Source of the DNA: Bacteroidetes bacterium GWF2_33_16 | Lineage (GTDB): Bacteria; Bacteroidota; Bacteroidia; Bacteroidales; UBA12077 | Length of the DNA stretch: 64,000 bases | Direction: 5' to 3' | Assembly: GCA_001768565.1 (NCBI GenBank) | Contig: MEOE01000026.1 | Span: 1 to 64,000 of the forward strand | Made by a program: the position numbers and the translations under genes | The notes under the pieces: model-generated | What the model was told of the DNA's origin: nothing | What the model saw: the letters and a program-made list of their open reading frames with translations, nothing else | Database searches by the model: none | Shown here: positions 17,890 to 26,813 of the stretch, in pieces | Position numbering within the stretch: position 1 is the first letter of the stretch | Layout of the letters: each line of letters begins with the position of its first letter

Positions 17890-18150
17890 CTAATTTTCAA
17901 AAGGAATAACAGAAACAAATGATTTATTATCTTGTTTTCTTTTGAATTCGATGGTTCCGTCAACCAATGCAAACAATGTATGATCTTTACCAAGACCAAC
18001 ATTTAAACCTGGATGATGTTTAGTACCTCTCTGACGAACTATAATATTACCGGCTTTGGCAGTTTGTCCGCCAAATAGTTTAACGCCTAATCGTTTACTT
18101 TCGGATTCGCGACCGTTACGTGAACTACCAGCTCCTTTCTTATGTGCCAT
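17890..18150 (-). CDS. rpmA: 50S ribosomal protein bL27
   Basis: An 86-aa ribosomal protein whose N-terminal tail reaches towards the peptidyl-transferase centre. The sequence [20 protein letters not shown] and the motif [15 protein letters not shown] are diagnostic. There is no N-terminal pre-sequence of the Firmicutes type. It follows rplU after 19 nt. Confidence 0.98.
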   Translation of the reverse strand: MAHKKGAGSSRNGRESESKRLGVKLFGGQTAKAGNIIVRQRGTKHHPGLNVGLGKDHTLFALVDGTIEFKRKQDNKSFVSVIPFEN

Positions 18151-18169
18151 TTGATTTAAATATTTTTAG

Positions 18170-18481
18170 TTATGCTACAATTTCTTCGATCTGAATTCGG
18201 GTAAAACTTTGGCGATGGCCATTTCGTTTTTGATACCCTTTTCTTCTTTTCTTTTTAAATATAATTACTTTATCACCTTTATCGTGTGATAAAATTTTTG
18301 CAGAAACTTTTGCGCCTTTCACGGTAGGTGTTCCAACCTTTACCTTTCCGTCATTATCTAGCAACAGTACATTCTCGAATTCAACAGTTGCTCCTTCTTC
18401 ACCTACTAAACGATGAACAAAGATTTTACTGTCTTTTTCTACCTTAAACTGCTGGCCTGCTATGTCTACAATTGCGTACAT
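18170..18481 (-). CDS. rplU: 50S ribosomal protein bL21
   Basis: A 103-aa early-assembly protein of the large subunit. The ATG at 18481 ([18 protein letters not shown]) is chosen because it matches the family N-terminus; a longer in-frame extension to 18526 runs through the promoter/leader region. The C-terminus [22 protein letters not shown] is typical. It is the first gene of the rplU-rpmA operon. Confidence 0.97.
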   Translation of the reverse strand: MYAIVDIAGQQFKVEKDSKIFVHRLVGEEGATVEFENVLLLDNDGKVKVGTPTVKGAKVSAKILSHDKGDKVIIFKKKRRKGYQKRNGHRQSFTRIQIEEIVA

Positions 18482-18523
18482 TGATAAAAATTTTTTAACA
18501 GTTACATTTACAATTTGGGAATG

Positions 18524-18555
18524 CAAAAATATAAAAGTTTCTCTGATTTACAAAG
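18524..18555 (-). promoter_or_regulatory. Promoter of rplU-rpmA
   Basis: On the minus strand TTTG (18555-18552), a 20-nt spacer and TATTTTTG (18531-18524) match the Bacteroidota consensus. The rplU ATG lies about 43 nt downstream. Confidence 0.65.
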
Positions 18556-18776
18556 ATTTCGTATTATTAATTTTATTTTCTGCAAATTTCCTTCTTTAAG
18601 CAGTGCAAATATATGATAAAAAAGATGTTAAAAAATTATTTGCGTTTTTTTTCTATAATTAAAATTATATAGTTAGCAATAACAAAAGGACTAAAGAATT
18701 CTTTAATGAATAATCGCACTTTTCATATGTTTTTTTTGAAAAACAATTATAAAATCGAAGAACCACATAGGTAAAA
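18556..18776. other. Divergent intergenic region between rplU and the mutL operon
   Basis: AT-rich sequence holding only the upstream flanks of two divergent promoters. No RNA gene, hairpin of note or recognisable ORF was seen. Confidence 0.5.
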
Positions 18777-18808
18777 TTTAATTTTAGAGAAAATATTAAA
18801 TACATTTG
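18777..18808 (+). promoter_or_regulatory. Probable promoter of the mutL operon
   Basis: TTTA (18777-18780), a 20-nt spacer and TACATTTG (18801-18808). The first gene starts at 18827. Confidence 0.55.
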
Positions 18809-18826
18809 CAGAAACAATCATGAGAA

Positions 18827-19111
18827 ATGGCATTAAAATTTTTTCACACTCCTAAAAACAGGCAATTTAGTTTTAAGCCACGATATTACGATGAGCAAAA
18901 GGAAGAACTTGAGAATAGGATTAAACAAATTAAAAGGGATTTAGGGCAAAGCAATGGTATTGGTGGAGAAAAATCATATACTCCAAATATTAAAGGTCGT
19001 TTTAGGAGTAATCTAAGGCGAACAAGCGATGCTAATAAAAATTCAAATATTCGTTTAATAATTATTATAATAGCTCTTGCCCTAATTGCTTATTATTTAT
19101 TTTTTGCATAA
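18827..19111 (+). CDS. Small C-terminally anchored membrane protein of unknown function
   Basis: A 94-aa protein with a basic N-terminal segment (MALKFFHTPKNRQFSFKPRYYDEQKEE), a charged helix and a single hydrophobic C-terminal helix (about 75-93, 'IRLIIIIIALALIAYYLFFA'). This layout suggests a tail anchor with the soluble part in the cytoplasm. Small proteins beginning 'MALKFFHTPK' are, to my knowledge, common next to mutL in Bacteroidota, but have no assigned role. It is 18 nt upstream of mutL and shares its promoter. Confidence 0.8.
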   Translation: MALKFFHTPKNRQFSFKPRYYDEQKEELENRIKQIKRDLGQSNGIGGEKSYTPNIKGRFRSNLRRTSDANKNSNIRLIIIIIALALIAYYLFFA

Positions 19112-19129
19112 AAGTACTTCCAGAATCCT

Positions 19130-20971
19130 ATGGCAGATATTATACAGCTTTTACCCGATTCGGTTGCTAATCAGATTGCAGCAGGAGAAGTAATTCAACG
19201 TCCAGCTTCAGTGGTTAAAGAGTTGGTTGAGAATTCGATTGATGCAAAAGCAACATCTATAACGATAAATATTAAGGACGCAGGAAGAACGTTAATTCAA
19301 ATAATTGATGATGGAACAGGTATGTCGGAAACAGATGCCAGATTGTCCTTCGAAAGGCATTCTACATCGAAAATAAGAAAAGCTGAAGATTTATTTTCAA
19401 TAACCACTATGGGATTCCGCGGTGAGGCTCTTGCTTCCATAGCTGCCGTGGCAAGCGTAGATTTAAAAACCCGATTAGCAAATAATGATCTAGGCACACA
19501 TATTATAGTAGAAGGATCAGTTGTTCTAAGTCAGGAGCCTGCCAGTTGTTCACCTGGAACAATTTTTACCGTAAAGAATCTTTTTTATAATATTCCGGCC
19601 CGAAGGAAATTTTTGAAATCAAACACTACTGAGTTTGGACATATTCTAAGTGAGTTTGAAAGAATTGCATTAGCTAATCCAACTGTTGAATTTAAGTTAT
19701 ATCATAACGAGAGCCAACTATTCAGTTTGCCAAGAACAAACGAGCGTCAACGAATTGTTGCTATTTTCGGCAAGAAAATTAACCAGAATCTGGTAGCTAT
19801 TGAAGCTGAAACAAGTATTATTAATGTTAAAGGATTTATTGGAAAACCCGAAAATGCAAGAAAAAAATCAGGCGAACAATTCTTCTTTATAAATAATCGT
19901 TTTATGCGAAATCCTTATCTGCATAAAGCCATAGTTAATGCCTACAAGAATATTCTTCAACCCGATTCGGTTCCTTCATACTTTTTATTTCTGGAAGCTG
20001 CTCCAGACAGTATTGATGTAAATATTCATCCAACAAAAACGGAGATAAAATTTGAAGACCAGCAAGCCGTATGGCAAATTATTCATGCTACTGTAAAGCA
20101 ATCGCTTGGGAAAAACAATATAGTACCCTCCATTGATTTTGATATGGAACAAGGATTTGAAATACCTGTATTAACAAAGAATACAGAAATAAAAAAGCCT
20201 TTTGTTGAAATCAATCCTTTCTTTAATCCTTTTGATGAAAAACCTGGTCCCGCAAAAAACCAAAATAAATCTATAAGTTCACTGGAGAAAGAAAATACTG
20301 CCAACTGGGAAAAACTATATGATGGATTTGAGAATGAGAAAAATCTTACTGATGATTTATCATCCACCTCCCAAATAGAAAGCCAGCAAAAATTAAGAGA
20401 AAGTAATTTTAGTGGAAAATACTATCAGTTTAAAAACAAGTATATTCTTACTCCGGTAAAATCAGGATTAATGGTAATTGATCAGAAAAAGGCTCATGAA
20501 AGAATATTATTTGAAAAATTTATGTTTTCGCTTGAGTCAAATACTGGAATTTCGCAACGAACGTTATTTCCTAAAAGTATTGAGTTAGCTCCGAAAGAAC
20601 ATAGTATTTTAATGGAAATAATTGATCAAATAAAAATGCTTGGCTTCGATATTTCTGATTCAGGTAATTATTGCGTAACCGTTAATGGTCTTCCGGCAGA
20701 TTCAAGCGATCAGGAGCCAGAACAGATAATCGATAAGTTTTTAAACGAATATCTAAATACCGAAATAGATATAAAAACAAGGGCAAAAGAAAAAATTGCA
20801 CAAGCATTGGCAAAAGCAGCTGCCATAAGTAGCAGTCAGGCTTTAACAAATGAAGAAATGAGCGAATTGGTCGATATGCTTTTTGCATGCTCGATGCCCA
20901 ACTTTTCGCCATTTGGGAAAAAAATTATTTCAATTTTGAAAACAGAAGAGATCGAAAAACGTTTTAGTTAA
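19130..20971 (+). CDS. mutL: DNA mismatch repair protein MutL
   Basis: MutL couples mismatch recognition by MutS to strand removal. The N-terminal GHKL ATPase is intact: ELVENSIDAKAT (motif I), DDGTGM, and GFRGEALASI. The transducer domain continues to about 330. A low-complexity linker (about 335-425) leads to the C-terminal dimerisation domain. In the dimerisation domain the endonuclease motif DQHAxxExxxxE is altered to D451-QKKAHERILFE, and the usual CPHGRP-like motif is replaced by CSMPNFSPFGKK (587-598). Nicking activity is therefore doubtful. 613 aa. Confidence 0.95.
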   Translation: MADIIQLLPDSVANQIAAGEVIQRPASVVKELVENSIDAKATSITINIKDAGRTLIQIIDDGTGMSETDARLSFERHSTSKIRKAEDLFSITTMGFRGEALASIAAVASVDLKTRLANNDLGTHIIVEGSVVLSQEPASCSPGTIFTVKNLFYNIPARRKFLKSNTTEFGHILSEFERIALANPTVEFKLYHNESQLFSLPRTNERQRIVAIFGKKINQNLVAIEAETSIINVKGFIGKPENARKKSGEQFFFINNRFMRNPYLHKAIVNAYKNILQPDSVPSYFLFLEAAPDSIDVNIHPTKTEIKFEDQQAVWQIIHATVKQSLGKNNIVPSIDFDMEQGFEIPVLTKNTEIKKPFVEINPFFNPFDEKPGPAKNQNKSISSLEKENTANWEKLYDGFENEKNLTDDLSSTSQIESQQKLRESNFSGKYYQFKNKYILTPVKSGLMVIDQKKAHERILFEKFMFSLESNTGISQRTLFPKSIELAPKEHSILMEIIDQIKMLGFDISDSGNYCVTVNGLPADSSDQEPEQIIDKFLNEYLNTEIDIKTRAKEKIAQALAKAAAISSSQALTNEEMSELVDMLFACSMPNFSPFGKKIISILKTEEIEKRFS

Positions 20972-20988
20972 ACATTAAATTATATATA

Positions 20989-21813
20989 ATGAATTATTTT
21001 AGATCATCCGGCTTTGGAAGTATTCCACCAGTAGTTAAAAACTTGATTCTAATAAATGTGATCATGTTACTGGCGACATGGGTAGTAGGAAATGTTTATA
21101 ATATTGAATTAAATAGCATATTAGGATTGTACTATTTTAAATCTGATCTTTTTGAACCCTATCAGATTGTTACACATATGTTTATGCATGGCGGATTAAT
21201 GCACTTATTCTTTAATATGTTTGCCTTATACATGTTTGGAAGAGTGCTGGAAACAGTATGGGGAAGCAAGCGATTCTTTATTTATTTTATTGTTACAGGT
21301 TTAGGAGCTGCTGTTCTGCATTCGCTTGTTATTCATATTCAGATGCAAAGTATCTTAAACGATGCAACAGCCTATTTAAATACACCAACTCCTGAAACAT
21401 TTGCAATTTTTATAAAGGAGCATTTTAACGAGTATTATTCGCAGATTTATAAAACGCTGCTCGATAATTGGTACTCAAATCCAGATGATACACAATATAT
21501 AGCAATGTCACAACAATACATCGCCGATCTGATGAATTTTAAAATGAACATACCTACTGTTGGAGCATCGGGTGCGGTTTTTGGTGTATTATTAGCATTT
21601 GGAATGTTGTTTCCAAACACGGAGCTTATGTTATTGTTCCCTCCTATTCCAATAAAGGCAAAATGGTTTGTAATTTTTTACGGAGGATTAGAGCTGTGGT
21701 TAGGATTAACACAACCCGGAAGTAATATCGCCCATTTCGCTCACTTAGGTGGCATGCTATTTGGTTTTATATTAATTAAATACTGGAGCAAAAAAAGAAG
21801 TAGTTTTTTCTAA
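20989..21813 (+). CDS. Rhomboid-family intramembrane serine protease
   Basis: A 274-aa polytopic protein with six or so transmembrane helices. The catalytic pair is present: Ser194 in GASGAVFG and His252 in FAHLGG. The L1-loop/TM2 signature 'MFMHGGLMHLFFNMFALYMFG' region with HxxxxHLxxNM is also present. A hydrophilic insertion (about residues 115-180) separates TM3 from the Ser helix, longer than in GlpG. It likely cleaves single-pass membrane proteins within the bilayer. It follows mutL after 17 nt and precedes a second rhomboid gene. Confidence 0.93.
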   Translation: MNYFRSSGFGSIPPVVKNLILINVIMLLATWVVGNVYNIELNSILGLYYFKSDLFEPYQIVTHMFMHGGLMHLFFNMFALYMFGRVLETVWGSKRFFIYFIVTGLGAAVLHSLVIHIQMQSILNDATAYLNTPTPETFAIFIKEHFNEYYSQIYKTLLDNWYSNPDDTQYIAMSQQYIADLMNFKMNIPTVGASGAVFGVLLAFGMLFPNTELMLLFPPIPIKAKWFVIFYGGLELWLGLTQPGSNIAHFAHLGGMLFGFILIKYWSKKRSSFF

Positions 21814-21858
21814 ACAGGCCTCCTTTGTTGAATTAATTAGCCATTTAAAAGAAAAAAT

Positions 21859-22734
21859 ATGAGCATTGCAGATGAAATAAAACAATCGTTTAAAAGCGGA
21901 AGCACGCTTACAAAACTTATCTACATTAATTTGGCTGTCTTTTTGACAGTAAAATTAATTGCTGTTTTTTATTTTTTATTTACTATCGAGAGTAGTTTTT
22001 CTTTAGTAAGCTGGCTTGCTGTGCCAGCAGATATTACAAACCTATTGTATAAACCATGGACTGTATTTAGTTACATGTTCCTGCATCAGGATTTTTTACA
22101 TATTTTGTTTAACATGCTATGGTTATTCTGGTTTGGTCAAATATTCTTACAATATTTCGACCAGAAGAAATTAGTAAGTGTTTACCTTTTAGGTGGTTTG
22201 GCAGGGGCGTTTATTTATATACTTACATTTAATATTTTCCCTGTATTTACTGATATATTACCTGTTTCATATGCACTTGGGGCATCTGCATCGGTTATTG
22301 CCATTGTAATAGCTGTTTCGGTTTATGCTCCAAATCATACAATCTATTTATTATTTCTCGGACCGGTTAAGTTAAAATATATAGCACTTGTAACTATAGT
22401 TATTGATATCATAAGCATAGCGTCTACTAATGCTGGCGGCCATTTGGCACATTTAGGTGGTGCAATGTTTGGATACATATATGTTATGCAGTTTAAAAAA
22501 GGCAGAAATATTTCACGACTTTTTGATCGCCTTATGGATTCTGTTTTCTCAATTTTTAAGCCAAAGCCAAAGATTAAAGTCACCTATAAGCGACCTGCAA
22601 ATGATATTGAGTACAATAAAATGAAAATTCAACAGCAGGCCGAAATTGATAAGATACTAGATAAAATTGCCCTTTCAGGTTACGAAAGTCTTTCAAAGCA
22701 AGAAAAAGAGATATTATTTAAAGGTAGTAAATAA
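21859..22734 (+). CDS. Second rhomboid-family protein with cytoplasmic C-terminal tail
   Basis: A 291-aa rhomboid paralogue. HQDFLHILFNMLWLFWFG matches the conserved TM2 motif. The catalytic Ser143 lies in GASAS, where the Gly that normally follows Ser is Ala. His198 lies in HLAHLGGAMFG. A hydrophilic tail of about 80 residues (from about 212) ends in a short helical hairpin ('MKIQQQAEIDKILDKIALSG') as in Bacteroidota rhomboids. Activity is plausible but the GxSA variant leaves it less certain than for its neighbour. Confidence 0.9.
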   Translation: MSIADEIKQSFKSGSTLTKLIYINLAVFLTVKLIAVFYFLFTIESSFSLVSWLAVPADITNLLYKPWTVFSYMFLHQDFLHILFNMLWLFWFGQIFLQYFDQKKLVSVYLLGGLAGAFIYILTFNIFPVFTDILPVSYALGASASVIAIVIAVSVYAPNHTIYLLFLGPVKLKYIALVTIVIDIISIASTNAGGHLAHLGGAMFGYIYVMQFKKGRNISRLFDRLMDSVFSIFKPKPKIKVTYKRPANDIEYNKMKIQQQAEIDKILDKIALSGYESLSKQEKEILFKGSK

Positions 22735-22858
22735 TGCTTCGTTTTTATTGAAATCTGCTAACAGATAAAAATCTACACTCTTTTAATAGAAAAAGGAATT
22801 CCTCTTTGAATATTTTAAACAATAATCATAACTTAGATTAAATTTTAATACAAACTGA

Positions 22859-23950
22859 TTGAAAAACCTGTTATATAAAATAATCAAATATTTGAATTTT
22901 GTTTTAGCAGCAGCCATTGTGCTGTCTTATATATCTGTTTATGCTGATCCTGAAGCATTTTGGATACTTGCGTTTTTTGGGTTAAGCTATCCTTTTATTC
23001 TTCTATTTAATATCCTTTTTATTTTGTTTTGGATTTATAGAAAAAACAGGCTTTTTCTTCTGTCACTTATAGCAATATTATTGGGATGGAATCATTTAAG
23101 ATCATTTATTCAATTTCCCTTAAGAAAAATGAGTCCAGAAACCCAAAATTCTTTTACAGTTTTATCTTACAATGTTAGGTTATTCAATCTTTATAACTGG
23201 AATAAAGAAAACAATACACATGATAAGATTTTTGATTTTATAAACAAAAACGAAATTGATATTATCTGTTTTCAGGAGTTTTTAAGCCATACAGGAGATG
23301 GCCATCTCACAGAAAAAGAAATTCAAAAGAAACTTGAAAACAAATACAATGCTCATTTTGGTTATTCTTTTATAAATACCAAAAGCAATTATGGAATAGC
23401 TACTTTTAGTAAGTATCCAATTGTTAAAAAAGGATTAATAAAATTTAGCAACACCTCGAATATTAGTATTTATACCGATATTGTAATAAATAAAGATACT
23501 ATACGTGTTTTTAATAATCACTTACAATCTATTCGATTTAATAAAAACAATTACTCGCTAATAAATAATTCCAAAGTTTTAAACGACGATACAAAAATAA
23601 AAGAGGTAAAAGATATTTTTGGACGGTTAAAAGAGGCTTTTATAAAACGGGCAACACAAGCAGAGATATTGTCAACATATATAAGTAGTTCACCATATCC
23701 AGTTATGGTTTGCGGTGATTTTAACGACACTCCTGTTTCTTATACATATAATACTATGAAAGGAAATTTAAAAGACTCGTTTATTGAATCAGGCAAAGGA
23801 ATTGGAAATACCTATATAGGTAAGTTTCCTTCATTTAGAATAGATTTTGTTTTTTTTAGCGACAAATTAGAATGTAGAAAATTTGTTGTTCCAAAAATTA
23901 AGCATTCTGATCATTATCCGGTAATGGGCAGATATGCAATTTCTAATTAG
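22859..23950 (+). CDS. Membrane-anchored endonuclease/exonuclease/phosphatase (EEP) family protein
   Basis: A 363-aa protein. Two or three N-terminal transmembrane helices (about 10-85) precede an EEP domain with the expected catalytic motifs: SYNVRLF, CFQEFL (metal-binding Glu), NNHLQS, GDFNDTP and the terminal SDHYPV. EEP enzymes hydrolyse phosphodiesters in DNA, RNA or phospholipids; the substrate is not evident. The start is TTG at 22859: an in-frame TGA lies immediately upstream, no ATG is available before the first membrane helix, and the N-terminus (KNLLYKIIKYLNF) fits the family. Confidence 0.85.
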   Translation: MKNLLYKIIKYLNFVLAAAIVLSYISVYADPEAFWILAFFGLSYPFILLFNILFILFWIYRKNRLFLLSLIAILLGWNHLRSFIQFPLRKMSPETQNSFTVLSYNVRLFNLYNWNKENNTHDKIFDFINKNEIDIICFQEFLSHTGDGHLTEKEIQKKLENKYNAHFGYSFINTKSNYGIATFSKYPIVKKGLIKFSNTSNISIYTDIVINKDTIRVFNNHLQSIRFNKNNYSLINNSKVLNDDTKIKEVKDIFGRLKEAFIKRATQAEILSTYISSSPYPVMVCGDFNDTPVSYTYNTMKGNLKDSFIESGKGIGNTYIGKFPSFRIDFVFFSDKLECRKFVVPKIKHSDHYPVMGRYAISN

Positions 23951-23957
23951 ATATTTA

Positions 23958-24911
23958 CTAATGAAATGGCAACTGATTTAAATCTACATTGCCACCCGAA
24001 AAAATAATCCCTATTTTTTTATTTTTAAAAAAATCTTTATTCTCAATTACAATTGCCAATGGAACAGCCGCTGATGGCTCCACGATTATTTTCATTCTTT
24101 CCCAAATCAATCTCATTGCAAGAATAATTGTTTCTTCTTTGGTTCTGAAAATATCGTCTACATTATCTCTAATTGCCTGAAAAGTAATTGTACCAAGTGA
24201 TGTAAGCAATCCATCGGCGATTGTATTTGGATTTTCCGAAGGTATAATTATTCCTTGTTTAAAAGATCTGTAAGCATCATCGGCATTCAAAGGCTCAGCA
24301 CCGTAAACCTTTATATTGTGATTTATTGATTTTGTAGCAATCGCTGTACCGCTTAATAATCCACCCCCACCAACAGGTGCAATTACAGCGTCTAATTGTG
24401 GATAATCCTCAAGCAACTCAACCGCAGCAGTACCTTGTCCCGATATTACATTAAAATTATTATAAGGATGAATAAACGTAGCACCCGTTTTTTGCTGAAC
24501 CAAATCGAGTGTTTTTTCGCGAGCTTCGAGAGTTGGTTCACAATATGTAATTTGCGCACCATACGATTGAACTGCTGCTTTTTTTATTGAAGGAGCATTT
24601 TCTGGCATAACAATATATGCAGGTATATCTCGCTTTCTGGCTGCCAAACTTAAAGCAGCAGCATGATTCCCTGATGAATGTGTTGTAACGCCCTTAGACG
24701 CTTCAATGTCAGATAATAGTTGAACAGCATTTGTAGCACCCCGATACTTAAATGCACCTACTTTTTGCAGATTCTCACATTTAAAATAGAACTCAACGTT
24801 TAGCAGGTCGTTAATTAACGAAGATTTTAATACAGGCGTTCGGTGAATAAATGGTTTTATACGCTCGTGAGCTTCTTTAATGATATTAAGAGAAGGGTAG
24901 ATTGCTGTCAT
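23958..24911 (-). CDS. PLP-dependent threonine/serine dehydratase (or serine racemase-like)
   Basis: A fold-type II pyridoxal-phosphate enzyme of 317 aa. The PLP lysine is in GAFKYRGATNAV, the substrate-binding loop is SSGNHAAALSLAAR, and the phosphate-binding glycine loop is VGGGGLLSG. It lacks the C-terminal ACT-like regulatory domain of biosynthetic IlvA, so it resembles catabolic TdcB or serine racemase. Deamination of L-threonine/L-serine to 2-oxo acids is the most likely reaction. It converges with the EEP gene, with 7 nt between the stops. Confidence 0.9.
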   Translation of the reverse strand: MTAIYPSLNIIKEAHERIKPFIHRTPVLKSSLINDLLNVEFYFKCENLQKVGAFKYRGATNAVQLLSDIEASKGVTTHSSGNHAAALSLAARKRDIPAYIVMPENAPSIKKAAVQSYGAQITYCEPTLEAREKTLDLVQQKTGATFIHPYNNFNVISGQGTAAVELLEDYPQLDAVIAPVGGGGLLSGTAIATKSINHNIKVYGAEPLNADDAYRSFKQGIIIPSENPNTIADGLLTSLGTITFQAIRDNVDDIFRTKEETIILAMRLIWERMKIIVEPSAAVPLAIVIENKDFFKNKKIGIIFSGGNVDLNQLPFH

Positions 24912-24940
24912 TTAGATATTTTTTTTCTAAAATTAACAAA

Positions 24941-25723
24941 TCATTCAACAACTATTGAGGATTTTTGTGTTTTTTTAAACCCTTCGAATTTCTTTAATAT
25001 CTCAGCATATAATGAATATTCACTTGTATTTAAAATGAAGGAATCGCTAAAGTTGCATGTATCCATAAACTCTTTTAGGTCCTGACCTTCTAATCCGGTT
25101 ATATTTTTAACTATTTCGCGATTATACTTAGCTTCGATCTTAAGCTTTAATGGTTCCTCTTCTTTAAGAGCCATATATTTTCTTCGACTTTTCCCTTCGT
25201 GGCTTAATAAATCGTATAACAAGGAGATTGGTGAGCCTAGTGTAGGTTCATAAGGCTTTGGATTTTCAACTCTAGGTAGCTCTTTTAACACTAACTCATT
25301 AATAATATTTTCATCCTTTATCTTAAAATTGAGAACCTTATATTCAAAATCTTTATAGGTTCCAAAGTACGAAATCGACACCTCTGGAATTTCATAAGCT
25401 CTGCGGTTCAAATAAATTTCTATTAAACTATCTGAATGTACTAATGAAACATGGTACTCAATAAATTCGAAACCTATAGCAGAAATATTTAATATGTCAT
25501 TTTCGCTAACCCACATTTTAAAATAGCCTAATGTATCACTTGCCATTCCTGTTTTTGAATTAACATTGATTATATGAGCCAGGGCAACAGGCCTTACTCC
25601 CTCAGTTATTATTTGTCCAGAAAACAAAAAACGTGAGGTTGTATTTTCCTGTCCAAAGCTTTGATTAAAATGGAAAGCAAAAACAATTGTGATACAGATT
25701 ATTTTCAGGGTGCTATTTATCAA
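24941..25723 (-). CDS. Exported protein with CarboxypepD_reg-like beta-sandwich domain
   Basis: A 260-aa protein with a Sec signal peptide (cleavage after SFGQ). It has a carboxypeptidase-regulatory-like domain at about 30-120 (FSGQIITEGVRPVALAHI, GMASDTLGYFKMWV, LNISAIGFEF). A charged helical C-terminal half has no recognised motif. Proteins of this type are periplasmic or surface-associated in Bacteroidota. No partner is apparent. Confidence 0.8.
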   Translation of the reverse strand: MINSTLKIICITIVFAFHFNQSFGQENTTSRFLFSGQIITEGVRPVALAHIINVNSKTGMASDTLGYFKMWVSENDILNISAIGFEFIEYHVSLVHSDSLIEIYLNRRAYEIPEVSISYFGTYKDFEYKVLNFKIKDENIINELVLKELPRVENPKPYEPTLGSPISLLYDLLSHEGKSRRKYMALKEEEPLKLKIEAKYNREIVKNITGLEGQDLKEFMDTCNFSDSFILNTSEYSLYAEILKKFEGFKKTQKSSIVVE

Positions 25724-25879
25724 TTTCTTTTTAGCTAATTTATGGGTAAATATATAACAGAGTTTCGAACTGTTTTAATTAGTTTAACATACTTTAACTT
25801 TCGATAGCATTTTTTAATTCTGTAATTTCATCAATCTTTCTGCCAATTTTACTTTAAGAACAATTAAATTATTTTTAGG

Positions 25880-25887
25880 TATCTTTG
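25880..25887 (+). promoter_or_regulatory. -7 box (TATCTTTG) upstream of dapD
   Basis: An exact TAnnTTTG match, about 44 nt before the dapD ATG. No convincing -33 TTTG is seen. Confidence 0.5.
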
Positions 25888-25930
25888 CCAATGTATTTAA
25901 TGAAAAACTTCGTTAAAATAATCTACTATT

Positions 25931-26749
25931 ATGCACTCAGAATTAAGAGATCTTATTGAAAAAGCTTGGGATAACAAAGAATTACTTGAGAAAAGAAATA
26001 CAAGAAAAGCCATTGAGGAAGTAATAAATCTGCTTGATAAAGGACAAATCCGGGTAGCAGAACCAACTGAGCAAGGTTGGATTTTAAACGAGTGGATTAA
26101 GAAAGCAGTAATATTATATTTTCCAATACGCGAATCGAAAGTTACAAAGGTTGGCCCATTTGAATTTAATGATAAAATTGATTTAAAAACCGGATACGAT
26201 GCTCTTGGTGTTCGTGTTGTACCACAAGCTATTGCCCGATATGGCTCCTACATTTCGAAAGGTGTAATTATGATGCCTTCCTTTATAAATATTGGTGCCT
26301 ATATTGGATCAGGAACTATGGTCGATACATGGGCTACTGTAGGTTCTTGTGCACAAATTGGCAAGAATGTGCATTTAAGTGGAGGCGTAGGAATTGGTGG
26401 CGTACTAGAACCTGTTCAGGCTGCACCAGTAATTATTGAAGATAATTGTTTTATTGGTTCGCGCTGTATTATTGTTGAAGGAGTGCATATTGAGCAAGAA
26501 GCTGTTCTGGGAGCTAATGTTGTAATAACAAAAACTACTAAAATAATTGATGTTTCAGGACCTAAACCACTTGAATTTAGAGGACGAATACCTGCCAGAT
26601 CAGTTGTTATTCCTGGAACTTATACTAAAAAATTTAATGCAGGAGACTACCAGGTTCCTTGTGCATTAATTATTGGTAAACGAAAAGAATCAACTAATCT
26701 TAAAACTTCGCTTAACGATGCTTTAAGAGATTATGATGTTGCATTTTAA
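25931..26749 (+). CDS. dapD: 2,3,4,5-tetrahydropyridine-2,6-dicarboxylate N-succinyltransferase
   Basis: DapD transfers succinyl from succinyl-CoA to tetrahydrodipicolinate in the succinylase branch of lysine/diaminopimelate synthesis. The helical N-terminal domain (about 1-100) is followed by a left-handed beta-helix of hexapeptide repeats (about 105-245; e.g. 'GSGTMVDTWATVGSCAQIG', 'EDNCFIGSRCIIVEGVHI'). 272 aa is the usual length. asd, which acts earlier in the same pathway, is at 55309. It has its own promoter. Confidence 0.95.
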   Translation: MHSELRDLIEKAWDNKELLEKRNTRKAIEEVINLLDKGQIRVAEPTEQGWILNEWIKKAVILYFPIRESKVTKVGPFEFNDKIDLKTGYDALGVRVVPQAIARYGSYISKGVIMMPSFINIGAYIGSGTMVDTWATVGSCAQIGKNVHLSGGVGIGGVLEPVQAAPVIIEDNCFIGSRCIIVEGVHIEQEAVLGANVVITKTTKIIDVSGPKPLEFRGRIPARSVVIPGTYTKKFNAGDYQVPCALIIGKRKESTNLKTSLNDALRDYDVAF

Positions 26750-26813
26750 AATATTTATTAACTTTAGTTAATTCATTTTTAAAAGAAAGAGAAAAAATTT
26801 ATCTGCACCCAAA

